A stretch of 64,000 bases of DNA, taken from contig NZ_JADNRN010000001.1 of assembly GCF_015595035.1 (NCBI RefSeq), forward strand, positions 1,054,001-1,118,000, read 5' to 3'. Made by a program: the position numbers and the translations under genes. Every line of letters begins with the position of its first letter. Position 1 is the first letter of the stretch. The notes under the pieces were generated by a model that was not told the DNA's origin, searched no databases, and was given only the letters and a program-made list of their open reading frames with translations. The stretch comes from Marinibium conchae. Lineage in GTDB: Bacteria; Pseudomonadota; Gammaproteobacteria; Enterobacterales; Alteromonadaceae. Of this stretch, positions 46,017 to 55,290 are shown piece by piece.

Positions 46017-48002
46017 TTATTGCTCTGATATCATGTGCTTAATGCTTAATGCGCGCCGATGATTAGGTTGTTGTGCTAATAAAGCATTGATTCGCTGAAG
46101 TGACTCATCGCGATTACCTGATTTAAACAAGGCTTCTGCAAGTGTGAGTGTAAAATTGGCTAGGTCTCGTTTGCCTACCTCGGTATTGGTAATTTCGCCA
46201 GAGGAGGTCTTAAGTAAGTTCAGTGCGCGCCGCGCATAATACTCTGCCAAACTAGCTTGCTTCGCTTTGAGATAAAGCTGACTGGCAATTCTCGCTGTTT
46301 GCTTTCGGGTTTCAATCTGATTATTTGGCAAGGAATCAAAGAGCAAACCAGCAACCGTTGCGGCACTTAGCCAATCTCCTTGCTCTTGATAAAGTGTGAG
46401 TAAGGATTGTTGAGCTTCCAACCATTGCATACCGCGAATGCGCTCAACCGCAATAGTTTCAACCTTGTCTTGTGCTGTTGGTATCAAAACTTCCTGTTTG
46501 GTTTCCACGAAGGGGTAGTCAGCGACTAGAATGGCAATTTTATGCTCTGCTAGCAATACATCTGATGCTAAAACGGGTTGGTAAGGCCACGCAAACTCTG
46601 GTTCTAAGTGCTTTGCATGATAAGTAACAGGTGCCGCTAATAATTTATTTTCTATTAGCGCATTTAAAAATGCGTCAGCTATTAAAAAGTAGCCTCTCAC
46701 ATTTGGATGGAGGTGCTCTAGCATATGCTCTTTGCCAATAATAGCGTTTGAACTGTCATCACGTATCGTGCTTTCAGCATCAACAAGATAGACATTTGGC
46801 TGCTTTGTGAGTGTTTTTATGATGGAATTAAAATGGCTTGGGGCTCTAAATCTGAGTAAGTCGAGGTCACGTGCTAATAAATAGTGGAGTAATGCATCAT
46901 TGGGGTGGGTTGAGGCTTGGGCCTTGGCAACAGCGAAGGCTAAATCAGCAGAGCGATCTCCTTCTGCAAGTAGTCGAGCGCCTTGCTGAATAAGTCGTTT
47001 CGTAGAGCGGGGCACCGATGGGTTAAGAAGTTTGTTAGCGTTTTGAGAATTTTCTGAAGAAAAAGGAGCCTGATCTTTTTCGTTGGAAGCGAGAGTGGAA
47101 AGCAACACAGGAATGCCCGCTTGTGAAAACTTTGCTAGCAAGCTTTGCATATTTTTTTCGAACTGCATTTTGCCTAGCTCGAATATTTCAGAATTCAATG
47201 CGATATCTTTATCCTTCGCCACTCGTGCCATTAAGGTTCGTGAGCTATCGCTGTGATCAACTGCACCGTAAGGTGTTGGCTGTTCCAGACCAGACGTGTC
47301 GCTAGCGCTTGAGAAAGCATAAAAAACTGACTGCATTGCCTGATAAAGCGCTAAGTCTTTTAATTTTAAATACAAGAGATTTGCTGCATGGGAGTTAAAA
47401 GCGCTAAAGGTTGAGCCAATACCCATTACGCCAAGGTACTCATTGTGACCTGCGTAAATGAGCACGTAGTCGGGAGAGATGTTGATCACTTCGTCACTAA
47501 AATCTAATAGGGCGTAACTGTTGATACTTGCCATGGCAACCGATATCACTTCAATTTCCTGCTCGGGATAAAGTGCCTTAAGGCGTTGTTGCAACATGCC
47601 AGCGGGTGAGCCAAAACGACCATAGGGAAAGCCAGCAGCGGTAGAGCCACCCATTAACACAATTCTTATCGTGTCTTCTGCTTTATTTGTGTTGAACAGA
47701 AAAGTGTCCGGGGATACAGGAGGCGCGAGTTCTGGCCGAGGGAAAAAGCGTTTTATCACATCGGGATTAGGCTGAAGAATAACAGAATCACTTGTTTCCT
47801 TGTTATTTACTTCGATGAAAAGTGGGTAGCTGTTCCAAGCACCCGTTGCACGCAATGCAAACTCTATCACTAGCAGAAAAATAAAAGGTAAAGCTATTGC
47901 AACAGCATAAAACGCAAAGCGGTTTTTGCCAGCATCATCGGCTTGATGGTTTTGTTTCTGCATTACGTTTGTTGTCGCTTTGTTGACCATGTGAGGACTC
48001 AT
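46017..48002 (-). CDS. Membrane-anchored SGNH/GDSL hydrolase-family protein 2
   Basis: A 661-residue paralogue of the 44144-45979 gene. It has a cytoplasmic leader (about 1-28), one membrane helix (about 29-50), the block-I serine S120 in LMGGSTAAGFPYG, N187 in YAGHNEYLG, and a block-V EHLHPNVRGYF. The C-terminal part looks like tetratricopeptide helices (LYLKAKQASLAEYYARRALNLL; LAEALFKSGNRDESLQRINALLAQQPNHRRAL). An ATG at 47990 is an alternative start. Its start lies 31 bp from operator copy 3, shared with the divergent carbamoyltransferase operon. The retained Ser-Gly-Asn-His set suggests activity. Confidence 0.86.
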   Translation of the reverse strand: MSPHMVNKATTNVMQKQNHQADDAGKNRFAFYAVAIALPFIFLLVIEFALRATGAWNSYPLFIEVNNKETSDSVILQPNPDVIKRFFPRPELAPPVSPDTFLFNTNKAEDTIRIVLMGGSTAAGFPYGRFGSPAGMLQQRLKALYPEQEIEVISVAMASINSYALLDFSDEVINISPDYVLIYAGHNEYLGVMGIGSTFSAFNSHAANLLYLKLKDLALYQAMQSVFYAFSSASDTSGLEQPTPYGAVDHSDSSRTLMARVAKDKDIALNSEIFELGKMQFEKNMQSLLAKFSQAGIPVLLSTLASNEKDQAPFSSENSQNANKLLNPSVPRSTKRLIQQGARLLAEGDRSADLAFAVAKAQASTHPNDALLHYLLARDLDLLRFRAPSHFNSIIKTLTKQPNVYLVDAESTIRDDSSNAIIGKEHMLEHLHPNVRGYFLIADAFLNALIENKLLAAPVTYHAKHLEPEFAWPYQPVLASDVLLAEHKIAILVADYPFVETKQEVLIPTAQDKVETIAVERIRGMQWLEAQQSLLTLYQEQGDWLSAATVAGLLFDSLPNNQIETRKQTARIASQLYLKAKQASLAEYYARRALNLLKTSSGEITNTEVGKRDLANFTLTLAEALFKSGNRDESLQRINALLAQQPNHRRALSIKHMISEQ

Positions 48003-48032
48003 AATACAAGTAATTACTTGTTAATTCGATGT

Positions 48033-48046
48033 TGCATACGTATGCG
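48033..48046. promoter_or_regulatory. LacI-type operator copy 3 (TGCATACGTATGCG)
   Basis: Contains a perfect 12-bp palindrome GCATACGTATGC (48034-48045). It lies in the 146-bp divergent region between the SGNH pair and the carbamoyltransferase-sxtJ-DUF5989-amylase-GH31 operon, so one protein could control both. Confidence 0.7.
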
Positions 48047-48148
48047 TAAGAAAAATAGCACTTTTCTGAGCATTTAAACTAGTTAGAAGCCTAAATATGA
48101 GTACACTAGTTAGCATTCTATTAACATATTACTCGCGTTGGTTTTTAC

Positions 48149-50128
48149 ATGACTCAGATAATCGGGATCTCAGCTTATTATCATGATAGTGCGGTGGCAT
48201 TTATCCGTGATGGCGAGATCATTAGGGCAGCGCAGGAAGAGCGATATACGCGTGTTAAGCACGATGCTAGCTTTCCCACAAATGCCCTTGAGTTTTGTTT
48301 GTCAGGCTTAGCGCTTGAAACCATCGACGCCGTTGTGTTTTACGATAAGCCCTTGTTGAAGTTTGAGCGTTTATTAGAGACTTATCTAGCAAGCGCACCA
48401 AAAGGGTTTATGTCTTTTGCCAAAGCCATGCCGATTTGGTTGAAGGAGAAGCTGTATTTAAAATCTGTCTTGCGAACTGAACTACGCAAAATAGTGCATC
48501 GTCAACGTGCGATGCAAAATGGTAGTTCGCTTATTGAAGAGAGGGAGAAAGATAAAAAGCCCAAAATTCCTAAACTCTTATTTTGTGAACATCATGAATC
48601 GCATGCTGCGGCTGCATATTTCCCAAGCCCTTTTGATGATGCAGTTATTCTCTGCTTGGACGGTGTTGGCGAGTGGGCGACTTCTTCAGCATGGCGCGGA
48701 AAATCTGGCCAACTGAGTCCCTTATTTGAAATACACTTTCCGCATTCCTTAGGTTTACTCTATTCGGCTTTTACACAATATTGTGGTTTTCGTGTGAATA
48801 GCGGCGAGTACAAATTGATGGGGTTAGCACCTTACGGCAAACCAAAGTATGTTGACAAAATAAAGCAGCATCTTGTGCACATTAATGCCGATGGGAGTTT
48901 TTCCCTCGACATGAAGTACTTTGATTATGCGTCGGGTAAGACCATGACTAATGCTCATTTCCACGATTTATTTGATGGGCCAGCAAACGCTTATGATGGT
49001 GAGATAAGCCAAAAAGAAATGGATCTAGCGCGCTCCATACAAGTTGTGACTGAAGATATTGTCTTAGCGATAGCCAAACACTTACATACGCAAACAGGTG
49101 CTTCAAAACTCTGTTTGGCGGGAGGTGTAGCGCTAAATTGTGTTGCCAATGGTAGATTACTTCGCGAAGGGCCTTTCGAAGATATATGGATACAACCGGC
49201 CGCAGGTGATGCCGGCAGTGCCATTGGTGCAGCGCTGCAAATATGGCACAAGTATTATGGTAATGAAAAGAGGCACGCGGCAAAAGATCACTTCGATGCG
49301 ATGCGAGGTGCCTATCTCGGAAACCGTTATTGCAACCAAGAAGTGATAGATGCTTGTGTGAGGCTTTCCCTAACGTATAAGCAATTAGCACCTGATGAAG
49401 TTATCGATACCACCGTGACCGCGATAGATAGCGGTAGGGTCGTTGGTTGGTTTCAGGGCGAAATGGAGTTTGGCCCGCGTGCTTTGGGTAATCGTTCAAT
49501 TATTGGCGACCCGCGAAATGCCACTATGCAAGCCCAAATGAATCTAAAAATAAAACAGCGTGAATCATTTCGTCCTTTTGCACCTGCTGTATTAGAAGAG
49601 GATGTGTCACATTGGTTTGATTTAAGCACTGTTAGCCCTTATATGCTGTTGGTTGCGGACGTGAAGAAAGCGCATCACAGTAAAATTGTGAAAGCGCACA
49701 AGCATAAACAGCAACACAACGATAGTCATGGCGATGTTCATAGTTCTGCTAGGGAAGTCAATGAGACGACAGATTTACAAGGCCTTGATAAAGTTAATGA
49801 AATAAGAAGTACGGTGCCTGCAATAACCCATGTTGACTATTCAGCGCGTGTTCAAACAGTAAGCGAGCATACCAATCCTAAATTCCACAAGCTGATCAAG
49901 CGATTTAAGGCTGTTAGCGGAATTGGCATGCTTATTAATACTTCATTTAATGTACGAGGAGAGCCGCCCGTTTGCTCTCCCGACGATGCTATTCGCTGTT
50001 TTTTAGCGACCGATATGGATTTATTGGTGATGGAAGACATTGTATTAGACAAGAAAATAATTTTAGAAAGTGCTAATGGTCAACAACAAATCGCGGCAGC
50101 AAAAGCGATCAGTTTTGAGATGGATTAA
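48149..50128 (+). CDS. Carbamoyltransferase (NodU/TobZ/SxtI family)
   Basis: The family moves a carbamoyl group from carbamoyl phosphate, via carbamoyl-AMP, to a hydroxyl of a sugar or other small molecule. The N-terminal Kae1-like domain has IIGISAYYHDSAVAF, CEHHESHAAAAYF and LCLDGVGEWAT. LAGGVALNCVANGRLL and QPAAGDAGSAIGAAL follow. The C-terminal YrdC-like domain has FQGEMEFGPRALGNRSI and SFRPFAPAVLEED. The 659-residue protein carries a His-rich insertion (K506-H531, seven His) before PAITHVDYSARVQTV. It leads a five-gene operon; sxtJ follows after 3 bp. The acceptor is unknown. Confidence 0.93.
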   Translation: MTQIIGISAYYHDSAVAFIRDGEIIRAAQEERYTRVKHDASFPTNALEFCLSGLALETIDAVVFYDKPLLKFERLLETYLASAPKGFMSFAKAMPIWLKEKLYLKSVLRTELRKIVHRQRAMQNGSSLIEEREKDKKPKIPKLLFCEHHESHAAAAYFPSPFDDAVILCLDGVGEWATSSAWRGKSGQLSPLFEIHFPHSLGLLYSAFTQYCGFRVNSGEYKLMGLAPYGKPKYVDKIKQHLVHINADGSFSLDMKYFDYASGKTMTNAHFHDLFDGPANAYDGEISQKEMDLARSIQVVTEDIVLAIAKHLHTQTGASKLCLAGGVALNCVANGRLLREGPFEDIWIQPAAGDAGSAIGAALQIWHKYYGNEKRHAAKDHFDAMRGAYLGNRYCNQEVIDACVRLSLTYKQLAPDEVIDTTVTAIDSGRVVGWFQGEMEFGPRALGNRSIIGDPRNATMQAQMNLKIKQRESFRPFAPAVLEEDVSHWFDLSTVSPYMLLVADVKKAHHSKIVKAHKHKQQHNDSHGDVHSSAREVNETTDLQGLDKVNEIRSTVPAITHVDYSARVQTVSEHTNPKFHKLIKRFKAVSGIGMLINTSFNVRGEPPVCSPDDAIRCFLATDMDLLVMEDIVLDKKIILESANGQQQIAAAKAISFEMD

Positions 50129-50131
50129 CAC

Positions 50132-50569
50132 ATGTACTCAATAATCAAAACAATCATGTTACCGCTGGCATCAAAGCAAGATATTCCAGCTTTGCGCTCT
50201 TTTGCTGTGGTTATGAGCAGTGCTTTTCCCATTGTTTTCATGTTGCTACTTCCATGGCTATTTAATCACTCTATGCCTTGGTGGCCGCTCGCGGTGCCAC
50301 TTATATTGATGTTGCTACATTTGTTTCTGCCGCAAGCTCTCTATTTCCTTTATCTAGCATGGATGATTTTGGCGTCAATTTTAGGCTGGTTTAATACACA
50401 ACTACTGTTAGCGATTATCTACTATGGGCTCATTACCCCGATCGGTTTGGTGATGCGAGCTTTGGGAAAACTACAATATAAAAAACGATTACAAACCGGT
50501 TCGAGCTGGGTAATACGTGAACATAACGACTATTCAAAAGATAAAAAACGATTAGAGGAGCCTTTTTAA
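50132..50569 (+). CDS. SxtJ-family membrane protein
   Basis: A 145-residue protein with two long hydrophobic regions (about 25-75 and 80-110) and a basic C-terminal tail. LITPIGLVMRALGK, then SSWVIREHNDYSKDKKRLEEPF, matches the SxtJ family, which accompanies O-carbamoyltransferases in many bacteria and in the saxitoxin cluster. The molecular role is unknown. It is 3 bp after the carbamoyltransferase and 1 bp before the DUF5989 gene, so the three are surely cotranscribed. Confidence 0.88.
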   Translation: MYSIIKTIMLPLASKQDIPALRSFAVVMSSAFPIVFMLLLPWLFNHSMPWWPLAVPLILMLLHLFLPQALYFLYLAWMILASILGWFNTQLLLAIIYYGLITPIGLVMRALGKLQYKKRLQTGSSWVIREHNDYSKDKKRLEEPF

Positions 50570-50570
50570 C

Positions 50571-50723
50571 ATGACTGAGTTTCTGCAAGACCTGTGGGCG
50601 TTTTTACGCGTGAGAAAAAAGCTCTGGTTACTCCCCATTATTATCATCATGGCATTTCTCGGTTTTATTGTTATTGCAACCCAACAATCGTCACTCGCCA
50701 CTTTTATTTACACATTATTTTAA
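50571..50723 (+). CDS. DUF5989-type small membrane protein (SxtK-like)
   Basis: I translated this short gene directly: 50 residues from the ATG at 50571 to TAA at 50721-50723. MTEFLQDLWAFLRVRKKLWL is followed by one membrane helix (LPIIIIMAFLGFIVIAT) and ends TFIYTLF. This is the DUF5989 pattern (F-x-W-x-F-L-R-x-R-K-K-x-W-L-L-P ... FIYTLF), usually found next to carbamoyltransferase and SxtJ; the corresponding saxitoxin gene is sxtK. The amylase gene follows after 9 bp. The function is unknown; a membrane partner of the carbamoyltransferase is a reasonable guess. Confidence 0.9.
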   Translation: MTEFLQDLWAFLRVRKKLWLLPIIIIMAFLGFIVIATQQSSLATFIYTLF

Positions 50724-50732
50724 AGGATTACT

Positions 50733-52688
50733 ATGTCTTCTATTTTCAAACGAAGCGTACTGTTAGGAACATTGTCGGTGATAATATCATGTAGCCCTAA
50801 TCAACAAGATGAGCGAGAAGATGCTTACTCTTTGCGCGATGCTCAGGGGGGCTACGTTCATCCTCATTTCTCTCAAGGTGACGGAAAGCCCGTTGTGTAT
50901 CAGGTTTTCACACGCTTGTATGGTAATAAAAACACCACCAACAAAGCTTGGGGGAGTATTGACGAGAATGGCGTAGGGAAGTTCAGCGACTTCGATAACA
51001 AAGCCTTGCAAGACATCAAAGCCTTGGGAACATCATATATTTGGTACACTGGCGTTCCTCACCATGCTGTTATTAATGACTACACAGACTATGGTATTAG
51101 CTTGGACGACCCTGATGTAGTGAAGGGCAGAGCCGGCTCACCTTATGCCGTTAAGGACTACTATAATGTAAACCCTGACCTAGCCGATCAACCGGAAAAT
51201 CGTTTACAAGAGTTTGAAGCTCTCATTAAGCGCACTCACGAAAATGGCATGAAAGTGATTATTGATATTGTGCCAAATCATGTTGCCCGAGGCTATGAAT
51301 CACTTACACGCCCCGACGATGTGAGCGATTTTGGCGAGAACGATGATACTAGCCTTGAGTATGCTCGAGACAATAATTTCTATTACGTGGTTGGCGAGTC
51401 ATTCAAAGTACCAGAGGGAGAGAATGGTTACCGTCCACTCGGAGGTGAGACGCACCCCTTAGCAGATGGTAAGTTCAACGAGAACCCAGCAAAATGGACA
51501 GGCAATGGTGCGCGAGCGCCTCAACCCGGCTTCCATGACTGGTATGAAACAGTCAAGGTTAATTATGGAGTTCGTCCGGATGGAAGCTACGATTTTGATG
51601 AATTACCAGCAGACTACGCCAACAAGGACTTGAGCGAGCACAGGGCGTTTTGGAAAAACAAAGATGTGCCCGATTCATGGGTGAAATTCGAACAAATTGT
51701 TCATTATTGGTTAGATAAAGGCGTTGATGGCTTTCGCTACGATATGGCCGAAATGGTGCCCGTAGAGTTTTGGTCCTACCTCAATTCATCAATCAAAGAA
51801 AAGAAGCCAGAAGCCTTCCTGCTTGCTGAAGTTTACAATCCCAGTTTATATCGCGACTATCTAGCATTGGGAAAAATGGACTACCTTTACGATAAAGTGG
51901 AATTCTATGATTCACTTAAATTACTGATGCAAGGGAAAGGCCCAGCGCAACCCTTGGAAGATATTCAAGCCTCACTCGCAGACATTGAGCTAAATATGCT
52001 TCACTTTCTTGAAAATCATGATGAACAGCGTATTGCGAGTCCTGAATTTGCAGGTAATGCGGAAAAGGGGAAACCAGCCTTAGTTGTATCTGCACTGATT
52101 AGCCGCTCACCGACGATGTTATATTTTGGGCAGGATGTTGGTGAAGATGGCTCTGAGGAACCTGGTTTTGGTGATCCTAGCCGTACGTCAATCTTCGACT
52201 ATATGGGAGTGCCTGCGCATCAACGCTGGATGAACAACGGGGCTTTCGATGGTGGTCAATCAAGTGTTCAGGAAGTTGCTCTTCGTGCTTATTATGAAAA
52301 AGTAATGAATATCTCAGCAACGCATCCCACAATGCTAGGAAAATACGCAAGTCTGCACTCATTTAACGTTAAAATCGCCGAAAATGATGTAAATAATGCT
52401 TATGCGGAATCTATGTTTTCATTTGTTCGCTACACCGATTCTAGTGCGTTGATTGTGGTAAGTTCTTTTAAAAACGAAAAAATAAATGGATTGAAAATTT
52501 CTCTTCCAGTTGCTTTGTTAAGCGAATGGAAATTAGTTGAGGGCAGCTACGCAGCGGTGGGTATGCTAAACGGTTTTGAGTATCAATTAGACGTTGGTAG
52601 AAAGCGTTCAGCGGCCAGTATCACCTTAGGATTACCCGCTTTTGGCTCGGCAGTTCTTGAAATTAATCTAGCGCCAACAAAACCATGA
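50733..52688 (+). CDS. GH13 alpha-amylase family lipoprotein
   Basis: A 651-residue lipoprotein (signal with I-I-S-C20) of the GH13 family, probably anchored in the periplasm. GH13 motifs: DIVPNH (178-183), GFRYD with nucleophile D337, LLAEVY with acid E366 and ENHDEQR with D430. ATG has an AAAGGATT site. It lies in the operon after the DUF5989 gene and overlaps the GH31 start by 4 bp (ATGA). Expected role: endo-hydrolysis of imported maltodextrins. The subfamily cannot be fixed by eye. Confidence 0.93.
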   Translation: MSSIFKRSVLLGTLSVIISCSPNQQDEREDAYSLRDAQGGYVHPHFSQGDGKPVVYQVFTRLYGNKNTTNKAWGSIDENGVGKFSDFDNKALQDIKALGTSYIWYTGVPHHAVINDYTDYGISLDDPDVVKGRAGSPYAVKDYYNVNPDLADQPENRLQEFEALIKRTHENGMKVIIDIVPNHVARGYESLTRPDDVSDFGENDDTSLEYARDNNFYYVVGESFKVPEGENGYRPLGGETHPLADGKFNENPAKWTGNGARAPQPGFHDWYETVKVNYGVRPDGSYDFDELPADYANKDLSEHRAFWKNKDVPDSWVKFEQIVHYWLDKGVDGFRYDMAEMVPVEFWSYLNSSIKEKKPEAFLLAEVYNPSLYRDYLALGKMDYLYDKVEFYDSLKLLMQGKGPAQPLEDIQASLADIELNMLHFLENHDEQRIASPEFAGNAEKGKPALVVSALISRSPTMLYFGQDVGEDGSEEPGFGDPSRTSIFDYMGVPAHQRWMNNGAFDGGQSSVQEVALRAYYEKVMNISATHPTMLGKYASLHSFNVKIAENDVNNAYAESMFSFVRYTDSSALIVVSSFKNEKINGLKISLPVALLSEWKLVEGSYAAVGMLNGFEYQLDVGRKRSAASITLGLPAFGSAVLEINLAPTKP

Positions 52689-55279
52689 GAATAGTAATAA
52701 TGAAAAATATCCGAATAAAGCATTTTCGAAGAAGTTTATCTATTTATTTGGCTAAATCGAAGATGTTAACAGCATCTAAGTCTGTTCTTTTACTTGCGTG
52801 TATGAGTGTTAACTCTATCGATGCATTCGCCCTCAGTGACTTGCAAGCACAACACCCAAGCGTAGCACAAACGGCGCCACTCAGTGTCTATCGGGAGGCC
52901 TTAAGCCATCAGCATGAAAGCAATAGACTCGATATTCAATTAACTGATGGCGCTGTGAGCATTACAGCATTGAATGACAACAGTTTCGAAGTGTTTTATC
53001 AGCCATCACATACAAAAAATCTACCATCTTTTGCGATAGCTGAGGGGGTAAGTGCGCGAACTGGTATCAATACCACGCTGACTAAAGCTGATAATAGTTT
53101 GCGCTTTAGCGCAGGAGAGCTGAGCGCTAATATTCAATTGAAGCCTTTTCAGATTTCCTATTTTCGTGGAGATACTTTGCTAGTTAAAGAAGAAGTGGGG
53201 CTTTTTAATCATGAAGCGCTGCGTGGTTTTCGTTTTTCTTTGAACGATGATGAGAAAATCATGGGCGGAGGGCAGCGTGTGCTAGGCATGGATCGCAGAG
53301 GTCAGCGCATGCCACTATATAACAAAGCACACTACGGCTACACAACCGAGTCGTCACAGATGTACTACGGATTGCCGGCAGTAATGTCAACAAATATGTA
53401 TGTTCTCGCGTTCGATAATAGCGCCAGTGGTCACTTGGATATAGGTCATACACAAGCCAATGTTTTACAATTTGAAGCTTCATCTGGGCGCACTTCTTAT
53501 ATTGTCAGTAGTGGCGCAACCTATGCCGAAATGGTCAAGAACTTTGTCGATATCACAGGCAAGCAACCACTACCACCGCGATGGGCTTTAGGTAATTATG
53601 CTTCTCGATTTGGCTACAAAAGCCAACAGCAGGCCTTGGAAACCATCGAAAAATTCGAAAAAGAAGACTTTCCGGTTGATGCCATTGTGCTAGATCTATA
53701 CTGGTTTGGCCCTGATATAAAAGGCCATATGGGGAATCTGGAATGGGATAAAAACACTTTTCCCGAACCTGAGAGAATGATCCAGACACTCGCCGACAAG
53801 GGGGTTAAAACCATTTTAATTACTGAGCCTTTCATTTTAACTACGTCGAAGCAGTGGAAGTCAGCTGTCGAGAATGACGCCCTAGCAAAAAGTTTAGGCG
53901 GTGGGCCACGTAAATTTGATTTTTACTTTGGTAATACAGGCTTGGTTGATGTTTTTGATGAAGATGCTCAAGATTGGTTCTGGCGTTTTTATGAAAGTTT
54001 AGACAAACAAGGTGTCGCCGGTTGGTGGGGCGATTTGGGGGAACCAGAAGTTCACCCTAGCGATAGTTTACATCGCTTCAACGGAGATTGGGTCACTGGC
54101 GATCAAGTGCACAATGCCTATGGTCACAAATGGGCTCAAATGGTGTATGAAAAACAAAGTCAGTTAACACCTAATGAGCGTCCTTTTATTATGATGCGCT
54201 CGGGTTTTTTAGGGACGCAACGCTACGGTATCATTCCGTGGACAGGGGACGTATCTCGGGAGTGGGGCGGCTTGAAACCTCAGGTTGAGTTGAGCCTACA
54301 AATGAGTATGTTTGGTCTGGCCTACACACATTCTGACCTTGGCGGCTTTGCTGGGGGGGAAAGTTTCGACCCAGAGCTCTACATCAGATGGATGCAATAT
54401 GGTGTGTTTCAACCAGTTTATAGGCCGCATGCCCAAGATAATATCGCACCTGAACCTGTTTTTCATGATGAAAATACCAAAGACATTGTGAGAGAATTTG
54501 TGAAACTGCGCTACAGGATGCTTCCATACAACTATTCGCTGTCATTCGAAAACTCCCTTTATGGCAAGCCAATGATGCGTCCTACCTTTTTTGATTCTGC
54601 GACTTCGGATATTAGCAATAACAATAGCTATATGTGGGGCTCTGCTTTCTTAGTTCATCCGATAACCTCACCCGGTGTAAAGGTGGTGGATATGAAGGTA
54701 CCAGCGGGTGTTTGGTTTAATTATTGGAATGACGAAAAGATAGTTAATAACGACGACAGTGAGATTAGCTATGCAATGAAAACATCACTCAATACACTTC
54801 CTGTTTTAGTGAAAGCGGGTTCCTTTGTTCCCATGGCAAAAAATATGAAGAATACTGAAGCTTACGATCAGAGTCAGCTTGTGGTGCATTATTATCATGA
54901 TAATAGCGTCGCTAATACGTCCTATATTATGTATGACGATGACGGGAGAAGTGCTGATTCAATTGACAATAATAATTTCCAATCTCTTCGCTTTAGCTCT
55001 TCGCAAGGCTTAGCTGAGGAAAGTGAAAGCACGGTGCTGAATCTTGACCTTGAAGTTTCGGGGAGCTTTGAAAGTGCACCCAAATCGCGTGATATTACTT
55101 ACGTACTGCACGGAATATCGCAAAAGCCCAACGCAATCCTTGTTAACGGTGAAGCAGTAAAGTTTTTAGATGCAAGTGACTTTAGACAACGCCAAAGTGG
55201 TGCATACTGGAACGAGAGTAGCCAACAGATTAGGGTTAAGGCTCGCTTAGAAACACAACTATTGCTTAGCGTAAACTAG
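52685..55279 (+). CDS. GH31 family alpha-glucosidase/transglycosylase
   Basis: A GH31 enzyme of 864 residues with an N-terminal signal region (about 20-50, a second start at codon 6 is possible). There is an N-terminal galactose-mutarotase-like domain (about 55-290), then the barrel with WWGDLGEPE (nucleophile D450) and WTGDVSREWGGL (acid/base D522). The C-terminal beta domains include a DUF5110-type segment (YMWGSAFLVHPIT, WFNYWNDE, VHYYHDNS). It probably releases glucose from, or transglycosylates, malto-oligosaccharides in the periplasm. It is last in the operon and starts within the amylase stop. Confidence 0.93.
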   Translation: MRIVIMKNIRIKHFRRSLSIYLAKSKMLTASKSVLLLACMSVNSIDAFALSDLQAQHPSVAQTAPLSVYREALSHQHESNRLDIQLTDGAVSITALNDNSFEVFYQPSHTKNLPSFAIAEGVSARTGINTTLTKADNSLRFSAGELSANIQLKPFQISYFRGDTLLVKEEVGLFNHEALRGFRFSLNDDEKIMGGGQRVLGMDRRGQRMPLYNKAHYGYTTESSQMYYGLPAVMSTNMYVLAFDNSASGHLDIGHTQANVLQFEASSGRTSYIVSSGATYAEMVKNFVDITGKQPLPPRWALGNYASRFGYKSQQQALETIEKFEKEDFPVDAIVLDLYWFGPDIKGHMGNLEWDKNTFPEPERMIQTLADKGVKTILITEPFILTTSKQWKSAVENDALAKSLGGGPRKFDFYFGNTGLVDVFDEDAQDWFWRFYESLDKQGVAGWWGDLGEPEVHPSDSLHRFNGDWVTGDQVHNAYGHKWAQMVYEKQSQLTPNERPFIMMRSGFLGTQRYGIIPWTGDVSREWGGLKPQVELSLQMSMFGLAYTHSDLGGFAGGESFDPELYIRWMQYGVFQPVYRPHAQDNIAPEPVFHDENTKDIVREFVKLRYRMLPYNYSLSFENSLYGKPMMRPTFFDSATSDISNNNSYMWGSAFLVHPITSPGVKVVDMKVPAGVWFNYWNDEKIVNNDDSEISYAMKTSLNTLPVLVKAGSFVPMAKNMKNTEAYDQSQLVVHYYHDNSVANTSYIMYDDDGRSADSIDNNNFQSLRFSSSQGLAEESESTVLNLDLEVSGSFESAPKSRDITYVLHGISQKPNAILVNGEAVKFLDASDFRQRQSGAYWNESSQQIRVKARLETQLLLSVN

Positions 55280-55290
55280 GAGCTTCACTC

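Noticed and set aside
48948-49391. Minus-strand open frame of 147 codons inside the carbamoyltransferase
   Set aside because: Antisense to the conserved Kae1-like domain; product is His/Leu-rich without family pattern.
48149-50723. A saxitoxin or other toxin biosynthesis cluster
   Set aside because: Only the I/J/K/L-type tailoring genes are present; no polyketide-like starter, amidinotransferase or other pathway genes occur in the window.
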